A stretch of DNA of 64,000 nucleotides from Lotus japonicus. Taxonomy: Eukaryota > Streptophyta > Magnoliopsida > Fabales > Fabaceae. The stretch covers positions 31,051,780-31,115,779 of the forward strand of contig NC_080041.1 of assembly GCF_012489685.1 (NCBI RefSeq), given 5' to 3'. The notes below the pieces were generated by a model. That model was not told the DNA's origin, searched no databases, and worked only from the letters and a program-made list of their open reading frames with translations. Positions 32,394 through 43,100 of this stretch are shown one piece after another. The position numbers and the translations under genes were made by a program. Every line of letters begins with the position of its first letter. Positions within the stretch are counted from its first letter, which is position 1.

Positions 32394-32704
32394 ATGATTA
32401 TATTAGGGATTAGGATTGATTAGATTAGGTTTTTATTTAAATTAGTGATTTTATTTTTTCTGTTAAATAAATGAATTGGAATTAAAAAATAAAGTTTTAT
32501 AATTTTTCAATTTAAAAAAAAATAGAAATGTCACGTGGAATTGCTGACTAGGATAAAATTGAATGCTGGCAACATTTGACCTTAATTGAATTAAAAAAAA
32601 AATTCTAAAGCCCTAATTTGATGCAAAAAAAATTTAGGTCCTGGAACTGATTTCCCTTTGTAATCTCAGGGGTCATGCATTTGACCCTTTAAGCCTATTT
32701 ATAT

Positions 32705-33240
32705 ATATAATTTTGGAGTTTCCCAATTTTAAAGAAACCATTATTGAAAGAAAGTTGGATTAAAGCTACTATCATAATAACTTGCACAGTTGGAAGGTGC
32801 AGAATGCGTTTTCATCTCACAAGTGGTAGGGTCAATTTCTCTCTCAAACTGCTGTTTTGTCTCCTGCAACTCCGTCACGTATTTTCTTCTTGCGGGTTTT
32901 GTACACTGAACACCACACCTTAATCATTTAACTATCCCTCCATTTAAGTAGTAGTATAAGCTTATTGCTAAACAATTATAATACAGGTTAATTTAAATTG
33001 AGTCAAACAAGTTCAATAATTACTCTCTTTACATGCTGCTATCTATAATGAAGTAGTAGCAAAAAAGTATGTCAATGTTATCAAATAATGTCTCATTTTT
33101 TTTCTAATTAATGAAATTATGTCATGTAAATTAAAAAGTATATGATGTGAATTGACATAACACAATCTCATAGTGCAAGAGGAAATGAGTCCATTTTAGA
33201 ACGTTAATCTTGACCTAAGTGTATGGTGGTTGCTCACATC
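32705..33240. other. No gene seen
   Basis: AT-rich, no credible ORF or repeat boundary found. Confidence 0.5.
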
Positions 33241-33953
33241 TTGGGTGGAAATATGCTAGGCTATGTTTTGCTTAAATAGGTCTGGCATACTTAAAAAATT
33301 CAAGACATGAGTCTGGGTTGTTATTTGTCATAAAATTTCTTTTGGGCATGAGCCTATTGAAAGCCTGGTCTGGCCTTGTACACTATTTAAAAGTCTGCTT
33401 TATAATATGACATTCTAGTAGACTGAAAAATTTAATTGTAAATATATTAACAAACTTATAGGCTAACAAGCTAAAATATGTTAACTTCATTATATCATTT
33501 AAGTGAAAGTAAATAGATCATCTGTCCATTTTTTAAGATGCTTATACCGTTAAATTCTTATATAGTATAAGATGTTTAAACATATAAATAAGTTAATAAA
33601 GATATAACTTAAGATATTATTATAAAAATCCAATGTAAAAATAATAGAAATAATAAAATAATTTTATATTTACTTAAATAGGCCGACATGTTAGGTTATA
33701 AGGCTTTTTAAGTGGCCTAAGTCTTAACTTTTTAAAAAAGACTTGGTCTTGTCTATTTTTTTTTTATAGGCAAATGTTAGTTGTTAGCAATGTTAGTAAA
33801 TTAGTCCTCCTCAGCGTTCGAACCCTGGACCCTTCACCCTTCATCCCACTCAACCCTTATGTCCCTAACTCTTACCACTTGAGCCTGACCTGGTGTGAGC
33901 CTGATGTAGGTTAGGCCATAGGCCCTTGCCAGCGGCCTGACCTACTTCTATCC
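33241..33953. mobile_element. Probable MITE carrying a SINE
   Basis: Left end GGGTGGAAATATGCTAGGC and right end GGCCTGACCTACTTCTATCCC are imperfect inverted repeats of a kind common in plants (GGGxxGAAxTAGG..). Interior has GGCC(T/A)-type motifs on both sides. No clear target duplication. SINE copy 3 lies inside. Confidence 0.55.
33756..33888 (-). mobile_element. tRNA-derived SINE copy 3
   Basis: T10 at 33756-33765 is the reverse of the A-tail, followed by ATAGGCAAATGTTAGTTGTTA and AGCGTTCGAACCCTGGACCC (a good B-box GGTTCGAA in reverse), and ending with ACCACTTGAGC (A-box side). No duplication could be fixed. Confidence 0.8.
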
Positions 33954-34391
33954 CTACTCACCTCGCATTTACGAAGTTAGGTGTTCGATACTCTCTCATG
34001 GGAATACAACACATTTAATTAGTGGTTAGTCGTTTATCGCTTAGTATGAACACCCGCAACGAGTATATTAGTCACAACTATGGAATGTGGATACCATGCT
34101 CTAAACGTTAAAAAAAAAGTAGCAAAAGTGGAATGCGCCGATGATAACTATTGAAACTACATAACCTGTAATGCTAAGACTTGGTCGAGTGGAGTATGAT
34201 AGATTCTCGTATCTAACTAGTCATGGGTTTAAGCTCTCAGTCTTCCCTTTGACGTGAGGTAAATGTAAGTCTACTCTAAGTGCTTTTTAAATTTAGTAAT
34301 TTTCTCTACTTTTGACTGAGACATCATCCTCTTGCCTTAACTTTTTCCATAAAAAAACTATTGAAACTTCAAATTTATCCATAATCACTAA
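33954..34391. other. No gene seen
   Basis: Includes a tRNA-like tract TTGGTCGAGTGGAGTATGATAG near 34182 that recalls another SINE head, followed by GGGTTTAAGCTCTCAG. It may be a decayed SINE of a second family; no tail or duplication seen. Confidence 0.4.
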
Positions 34392-35503
34392 GGTAGTGTT
34401 TGGAAATCGTACAGAACAGAACGGAACAGAACAGAACGGAACAGAACGGGAAGGAACAGAACAATAATGTTCTGTACACTGTGTTTGGTAAATACATTAT
34501 GGACAGATGAGAACCATCAAGTTAATTACACATATACCCCTATTAATGTTTTAGATAAGTATTTAAAAAACATTGTTTTAGATAGAATAATTTTTTCATA
34601 TCAACGTTCAAACAAAAGAAAAAAAATTCATATCATATTACATTTTGTTTTATACAGATAAACATAAAAATTCCTTTCAAAAAAAAATGATAAACATAAA
34701 AATTGGATTGAGTAAAAAGATAACACATTTAAAAAAAAAGAAAAAGATAAGTCAGTTTCAAAAAAAAGGAAAAGACAAAAGACGCTTCTTCCCCAAATTA
34801 AACATAACGCTGCAAGCCTGCAACAGCAGCTTCAATGGCCACTCCCCTTTCATGGTCGTTTCCTCTCACAGCCAAGGGACCTTGCTCTGCTACAGCCACC
34901 GGCAAGCCTTGCCTCCATCAAGTCGAGCTCCCATTATGCGCAACCAGTCCGCCACCGGACATCCACCATGCCGCAACAAAAACCATCACGCCCGGGCTAG
35001 ATCCGTCGTCGTGGATGCTCAGGTCGCTGCGAACGAAGCCAAATCGTGAACTAGTGTGTTACCTCGATCTCTTCCTGCACCATATGTCCCTCTCCCTTGT
35101 GTGATTTGGGCACCCAACAATGCATGGTGGTTCCGCCGCCGAGGTCGGTGACGACGAATGGAGGCCGGCGACGGCGAATGAATGGCGGTAACCAGTGATG
35201 GGTGAAGAGGCAATTTGTTTTTGTAAAAAAAATGACAAATATGAGAAACAGAGATGGCTCAATGAGATAGAGAAGAAGAAAGGGTTAAGTTAAGGAAATA
35301 CAAGAATAGATTCAGGGTAATTTTGTCTTTGTAATAAGTGTTCCGTTCCGCTCTCTTCCGTTCCACCCTTTTTCATGGAACCAAAATGTTCCGTTCCTGG
35401 AGCCTCATGTCCTGTTCCGTTCCATCTTAAAAACGTGACAAACGTGGAACAGAACCCATATGTTCCGTTCCGTCCCGTTCAAACATGTATGCCAAACGCT
35501 ACC
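34392..35503. mobile_element. PIF/Harbinger-like non-autonomous element (1112 bp)
   Basis: Ends GGTAGTGTTTGG and CCAAACGCTACC, with a 3-bp duplication TAA (34389-34391 and 35504-35506), all as in PIF/Harbinger (Tourist) elements. Both subterminal regions are full of GAACGGAACAGAAC / GTTCCGTTCC repeats, in inverted orientation. Interior ORFs (34645-35049, 34835-35104, minus 35019-35262) overlap one another on both strands and carry no transposase or DDE motif. Confidence 0.85.
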
Positions 35504-37158
35504 TAAACCACCCTTAAGAAGTGTGAGCTTGAACCTGTAAGTCTACTCTATTAACTTTTCGAATGCTAACATCTTTAATTGTATATGTTGTTCATGGATC
35601 TATTGTTATGTATTCCTAACTTATGGATGAAGACTACCATATTTGTCCTCAGCCACCAACCGAAGTGAAGATAGACTCTTGTTTTAGAGACGTCTTGGGT
35701 TGTTTTGCTTTTCGTAGTGGTTCTTCCTTTCATTTTTATTTCCTATGCACCAAAAATTCATTTTAGAATCATATCATACACTATACATAAATAGCTCCTT
35801 GATGGTATTTAGATATTTGATTCGAATCAGACTAGGGTGGACCATTAATATTTTGGTCAACCATTAATGTTTTAGTCCACCGGTGAACCACAGATTAAAA
35901 CAGTTTGATGCAAGAATATAAGATTATTATTTAAATCAATGGTTAAGATTGAATGAGTAATAAAATGGTATAGATGTAATTTGCCTCACTTTTCAAAACC
36001 TAACTACTGGAAAGAAAAATTAATTTCCCCAAACTTTGAAACATAGGAATTCAAAAGAATAGGTACCCGAAGAACAATTTTGGGGCGATCCGTGAAAAAA
36101 ATCAAGTCCACACCTGACATTCCCTGGATCTACCAACCAAGTCGTAGTAAGTGGCGTTCGACTTGACGACAACGGGGACCCCCCGACACAGAACCTTAAG
36201 AAGGCGCGTCCTGGACCTCCACAACGGAGCCGCTAGACTGGTCGTGTTGAGGGAATTGACGGCTTGGGGTCGAATATAGGTCTGATGAAACGAAACTATC
36301 GACCTCATTAACGACATCGTTATTCTGCAAACGTAACCCAGCCATGGGCACAAACGACATCATTGTTCGACCAAACATGAGTTGATTTCCCCATGACGTC
36401 GTTGTTCAGCCAAACCTAAGTAGATTTCCCTCATTGATCTCGCTACAAAACATCATTATTCTTGCTTATTGACGACTGGAGAGACAACATAGCAGAGAGG
36501 GGGAGAGAGAAAGAGAGAGCTCGGATCTAAGGTTATTGATTTTGTTGCCTTTTGTGTTGTGCACTTGGTTGAGGCCATTGTTGGGTTCTAGGGTGCTTTC
36601 ATTGAAGGCCCTCACATGGGAAATGGTGGAGAAGGTGTGGGAAGGGTGGAAGGGAGATGGGGGAGGGGGCGCGAATAAGAGGGTCGATATCAACGGTCGG
36701 AAGTCTGTGGTCGACGAAGGACCATTGTAGGAGAAGGTTGGACATCAAGATTAGAGTAATTTGAGATATTTGCTTATGTTAAATTAATCGAATTGAACTT
36801 TAGTCAATTTGAACTACACGAGCTTCTAACCAATTATGGGAGGAACATATGCCGGCCTTTTCAATATCCAATTTTCCATGAGTACCCCCGCGCCCTCCCT
36901 ACTCAGGCATATTGAAGAAACTCTAATGGTTTCGAAAATCCAATATTATTTAAAACGAGCAAACAATCAGTATGAACAATATACATGAATATATGCAATA
37001 TATGCAGCAATGTATTGACAACTACCCACATATGCGCGGACAAATACTCGAAAATTGCCAAAGACAATCATAAAATGGATCATCTGAGGGGTCCAAATCA
37101 AAATCTGAGGAACAACATTCAGAAGCAGCAGCACCTTAAATAACACAAACACAATCTC
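35504..37158. other. Intergenic, no supported gene
   Basis: A hairpin-capable tract GGTGGACCATTAATATTTTGG / GTTTTAGTCCACC lies at 35837-35882. From 36110 to 36450 a sequence with repeated AACGACGTC-like words (in reverse) gives ORFs on the minus strand with no known domain. 36500-36720 is GA- and GGA-rich. 36960-37158 is probably the 3' untranslated region of the TOM1-like gene. Confidence 0.45.
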
Positions 37159-40100
37159 TCAAAATGGTCCACTGGGTTTGGTTTTGGATTTTGCAAAGTC
37201 AAGTAGGTCTTTGAAAAGGGCGTCTTCTAGCTTCTCTTGTTTGGTTGGAGTAGATGAATTCAGAGACAGATTCTGAGTTTGTCCCAACAAGCTGTCATTC
37301 GAGGAACTGGACCAGTTACTTGAATGAGACATGCCTTGTTCCTCAAAAAAGTTCTGCCTCTGATTAAACCTTGCCGGTGGAGGCGGAAGGATTCCTGGAG
37401 ATTGCGTGTCCCCGGGAGCTGGAGAAAGGCTTTCTGAAGATTTGTTGACCGGAGATGGTTCATCATATATAGGCTGTTTGCTAAAACCTGGTGTTGAGGT
37501 ATTCATGGTACAAGGAGGTGGAGAGGAAGACAGTGTTGCAGTCGTTGATGAGGAAGAATTGGGGTCAGAATGAAGAGGTACTGCATATGGAGTTGGCTCA
37601 GAGTTGTCATAGGAAACCTCTGTTTCGTATGCATCACCACTGAGGTAGTCAACCATACCATAGTTAGACAAGATGGGTTTCCTTGATGCTGGCGGCGGGG
37701 GAAGAATCGGGTTTACTCTCGCTGGTTCTGGTTTTCTGTCTGGTGCATGACCATCTCGTGATGACCTGCAAGCATGGTACATAAACAAATATTTGTGATT
37801 ATTAGAATAAACAGAGAGAACAGGAGAGCAAAAGGGGCTAAAGGGTGTGTTTGGGTAAACAGCTTAATGAAACTGCTTATGACAATAAGCTCAAAACATC
37901 TTATAGGTAGTCATAAGCTGTTTATATAAACTCTCCCAAATACTTACATAAGCAATTATGCTATAAGAGGCTCAAATAAATTCTCCCAGATGGGACCATA
38001 TACCAGTGTATCAAATGAATGTGTGACAGGTAACCAACCATCTTATGCCCCCATATAATTATGAATTCACTAAGGAAGAGAAAGTCATTAGTAAAGGTGT
38101 AGAGCAGAAGTTTTTCAGCTAACCTGTTGGCTAGTTGGGCAAAATCATCATCCGACTCATCCGACTCATAGTTTACATTTACAAGTGGCAGAACTGACAT
38201 TTCTGTTCCTCTTGCCCCGGTATCAGGAGTTCCTTTTACAATATCATCATGTCGACTAAGTACTCGCTGAAGGCTGTCATTCAGTGCCAATCCCTGACAT
38301 AAAAGCTGTTCATCCCTGAAAGTGAAGAAGACATTACAGCCGTTCTTCTTAATTACAGTCAAACAAAAAAGATTCGGCCTCTTATATATTCTTACGTAGT
38401 TGCATTCACAAGAAGCACAACACGTTTTTGGTAAGAATGGCACTGGTCAACAAGGTCAACAATGACTTCCTGCTTCACACCCTGCATATTTAGCTGGAAT
38501 ATTAGGAAACAAGTTGATATTGATACTTTCTAATTTCTATGACTACTTTGTGTGCTGAACGGAAAGTTAATATTGTAGCATGTAAAAGCAATTACTTGAA
38601 AATATATCTTGCCAGTGCAATACTAAACTAATAATTTCCAAACCTAAGCTAAATATAATGCTACTCCAGAGGTCAGGATTCGCTAATTATATCTGGTGCT
38701 TGTTTTTTAGAATTTTGCAAATGGTATCTTCATATGATGATTTGATTCTCAGTAACATATATTCGGGCTTAGCAGTGTTTTGTAAGTCAAGAACGTAAGA
38801 TAGAGACTGAAAATATGATCAATGTACTCTAACAGAGCAACGATCGAAGAAATAACTACTATAAGACCTTGGAGTTGCATTGAAACTTGTAGCATTCTCA
38901 TCTGAAAGACTCTTTACAGTAATGTCAACATTTTAAAGTTGCAAACTTCATAAACTCTTATTTATTAGAATCTGACTAATACTCATAGCATTACTTGCGT
39001 ACTTCTATTTGCTACAACTGCAGAAGGTCATATATGTCGTAGGGTTCTCTGCATTGATTAATCATGCCACTGTGTAGCTCATCATAATTTGCTAAAGTGG
39101 GATTCCATCCCCATCTGAAACTCCACCGAGACAAAGAACCAGCAAAACATCACGTCATGCATACGTTTAGGAAACCATCAATCACCAAGATGTGTGCCAG
39201 GAAGGGTTCTAGAGTACTAAAGACACATATAGGCAAGGGAAATGTGACATGTGACTAGTTCCACTTGACTGCCAGTCAGTGTGACTTTGAAGGGCGGTTA
39301 GGAAGGGAAATTCTGCTATGTATAGTAATTGTGTAAGAGGCAGAAGAGGGAAGTAAAAAGATAGGACAGAATAATCTAGAGGAGTGTGGCACAGTACAGG
39401 GCCTCTCGAATGCCCTGGGTTAATTAACTCAATCTCTTTCTTACACCACTGCCATTGAAAATCAACTTTACAGGTCACTGATCAATATCAGTGATATAAG
39501 CAAATGCAGTGAATAATACATTAATGTAACCTCTTTTCATCAGATCTGATCTTATTTTCTATCACATTCTAAACATGGAAACTTAAGTTCAAACATATAT
39601 TTTTCATAAAAGGTCATAACTGAACAGAGGTTCCAGAAAGAAGGTGGTCAGGTAGTAGACAAAGGAGTAAAAGAAAAAATAACATCACCTCTGGATTTTT
39701 AGGATCCAAGGCATTAAGCATTTCAGCCAAGACATCCGCTAGTCCTTGAGCATTCTGAATCTCTGGTAAACTGATTATAAAGAAATTAAGTTACAGAACA
39801 TAAGAGCGCACATACATCGTATAAGAATTCATTAAGATAAAGAGAAGTACAAATAAAAAGAGTATAAGAAATACTTCTAGAACAACCAGAATAAACAAGC
39901 AAAAACCAAAAGAAGCAATAATCTCAAAGGACCTAGTACCTACACAGTCCCTTTGCAAGTCCAGAAGAGAAGGCCTCCTTAATAAACTATCACCGCAAGC
40001 ATGTCTTGAAAAAAATTAAGCACCAATATGCCTTTAACTGGTGAATTTTCCTGCAGCTAGATCCTAGTCTAAATTGATTATGATGTGAGCCCACGGACCA

Positions 40101-43100
40101 AAATCACTAAAGTCTATGTGAGGAGACAACTTTGGTAGGGAGCACCTGATAAGAACTGGCTAGAATGAGAAGAAAAGGGAAAGAAGAATTTTATTGAAAG
40201 AATGATTACACCCTGGATTTCGAGAGTAAGGCCTCTCCCCTTTAACTTCCTACTAATTTCATATCTATTCTCCAACCCAGGGTTTTAAATTGCTGCTGCG
40301 GTCGCAGTTGAATTGCGGAGTTGCTGCCAAATGCGGGTTGATGTGACCGCAATTGTGATGGAAAAGTTATTGCAGGAACTCCAAAACCCTTCACGCTGTG
40401 GTCGCAATTGCGGTTGTGGACCGCAATTTAGAACCCTTCTCCAACCTCCTATACTCTTTTATATTGCTAAATAGTTATTCACCTCTTAGCTGTCAACTAA
40501 CTAACTATAACAGACAGAATACAATTCTGTTACAAACAACTAACTCAAGTGGAGTCCAGGGTAATTATACCCTACAGCTCTAACATTTTCTCTCATAAAC
40601 CCTAGTAATTGGGGGTCCATCCCTATCAATACTCTTCCCTAAAAGCTTCACCTTGCCTTCAAGGAGAAAATCTGAAAATGCCTACTGAGTTCTCATTGCT
40701 GACCCCCAACTATTTTCACATGAAGGTCGTTGCTGCCACTGAATTAGAAAGTCCACTTCTCCTGCAGCTAATTCCCTGGACTCTGATACTGACTCAGGGA
40801 AAACCATTATTCCTGATCTTCTGACGACGCTTTTGGTAACGATTGAGTCTAAAAATTGGAACCCACAGCTTTCTTTAGGAGAGAAACATAAAATACCAGC
40901 TGAATTATGCCGTGAGAAGAAAGCTCCAACTTATAAGCTACTCCTCCAATCTTCCTTGATATTTGATAAGGCCCATAAAATCTTGGACTAAGTCTCTCAT
41001 TCAGATTCCTTGCCAGCGATCTCCTTCTCCAAGGTTGCAGTTTCAACTAAACCCAATCTCCCCACTGCACAATCAACACTTATTCTATGTTTATTTGTAT
41101 AATATCTCATCAAATCTTGAGATTTAAGCAAATTATCCCTCAAATCAGCCAATAAATCAACTCTTCTACTTGTAAGCTAATTTACTTCTTCAATCCATGA
41201 AGGAACAGTGGACCCCTTGATAAGTAAAGGAGTATCCTGACCATATAATTCTTTAAAAGGAGACATTTTACTAAAATAATAAAAAAGGAGACATTTTACT
41301 AGATATATTGCCGTTGGTGTTGAAATAAAACTCAGCCCATGAAAGAGAGTAGGCCCGCTTCTTAGGTCTTGCACCTGTTAGACATCTAAAATAAACCTCT
41401 AAACACCTATTAAGCGACGTCAGCGTTCAAAATCAGGTTGGAGTTAGGTTCTGGCCAGCACCTAAAGACTCGGTTGTCAACAACAAGTATGTTAGCCAAG
41501 TTACCACCACCACAACCACCCAATTGAGTTTTTCATGCGGTGGCTAGAGGGATGAATAAAGATGGTTGGGCAGAAAAAACAGCGGCCACAAGGGAATGCG
41601 AGGTGGGGAAGCACTCCAAGAGAGGGGTAAAATCGGAATGTCCACAACTAAGGTCCATTTTAGATCTATCCGGCCCAACCTAGATTTTTAAGTGCTGCTG
41701 GTTACAGCAATTAAGCTCGAAATTGGGGGTGAAAAGTGGTGAAACCCTGCATTTCGAAAACAGGGGGACGAGTGGCAAGGTGTCTCAAGAAGGTGCAAGT
41801 GTCACATCAACTGAGACCACCATGGGGCCACCACGGAAACTGCCAAATGCATCTCTTTACAAGCCGGAGTAGGTCAAACGTCCGCCAGCAAAGCCGCCTG
41901 ACTTTATTATCAGTGCAGAGGAGGCTTGCTGCAGTCAACAATTAGGATCTCTCGGCTGCCAGCAGTGGGATCCAGATGGGAGCTGGTTTGTCACCATTGG
42001 ATCTTGGGAATAATTGTTCACTTCTGTATTTTGAATCCAGTCCTTCACCTTGAGGACAAGGTGAATCTTCGGGGGCAGAGTATTCATAGATACTCGCATC
42101 CCATATTTAGTTAGTTAGCAGTTAAGCAGTAAGTTGGTAGCAGTTCTGTTAATTCAGTTCTGTTAGTTAAGTGAGTTAGTTAGAGAGTAGGGCAGTGAGT
42201 TAGAAGGTAAGGGAGGGGATACTATAAATAAGGGAGAGCTAAGAAGGATCAGCATCTTATGGGATCATTGTGTAATTGGGAATTTAGGAGAGCCCAGGTT
42301 CTCTCGAACAACTTGGGTTACCTTCAATAAAATCAGAGTTTCTATCTTCTCATTTGGCTGGTTTCTATCAGTAACACTATGATACCATGTTGAATATAGA
42401 GACTCTTACTACAGGTCAGACACTCCTCATGAAAGATTAAAATGGTTAATATTATCTCCTCTCATACATACAAACAGTGTCCTATATTTTAGTCTAAAAA
42501 AATATGTAAACCAATCGTAAGAGATCTTCTAATATACCTCAAAACTATTTTAAGAAACAATAATGATATTGTGAGATATTTTCTACATATTCAAACACCT
42601 TTATACATAATGGAGTTATAAGGTGGAGAAACAAACTACTCTGCAACTTCTATGTCCAATGTAAATTGTCTAAAACTCAAAACAATAAGCCCCACAAAAC
42701 AAGGAAAAGATCATAAGAGTAGCAACATAATGCAGTTTCAAAGAGCACCTAAGGTCAGATGTATCAGACTGAATAGAAGCCGGGATAGCAGCATCATCAT
42801 ATTCTGCACCAGCAAGATGAGCAACTGGTTGGGTTTGAGGAGGAGTGAAAAAAGGAACACTGTTCGCTTCTCGTGGTGGAAATTCAACTCCAGCAGACTG
42901 TGAATTGTTAAAAATAAATAGAAGAATATAGCATAAATGTTTTAGCTCCAAGTATAAAAAAGCCTCAACTTAATGATATAATATGTTTGAACGCACACCT
43001 GTGCATGTATATTGGCACATGTATGGATTTGTTGACAAAAAAGTCAAGAGCATATAAGTGAATATATTTCTGACTTTATTCAAAAAATACAGCAAGTTGA

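Larger units (their letters stand above)
30412..32695. mobile_element. Non-autonomous Mutator-like element (2284 bp)
   Basis: Ends GGCTTAAAGGGTC and GACCCTTTAAGCC, with inverted arms of roughly 280 bp. Perfect 9-bp duplication TATTTATAT (30403-30411 and 32696-32704). It contains a second Mutator-like element at 31439-32393. A 123-residue ORF (30769-31140), Pro/Lys/Gln-rich and partly mirrored by a minus ORF, has no known domain; it could be a captured fragment. No transposase. Confidence 0.92.

Noticed and set aside
34645..35262. ORFs in the Harbinger-like element as a transposase
   Set aside because: No DDE or Myb-like motif; they overlap on both strands.
39763..39770. TOL exon 6 starting at the nearer AG (39762)
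   Set aside because: It breaks the GAT-domain frame; the AG at 39771-39773 (exon from 39770) keeps it.
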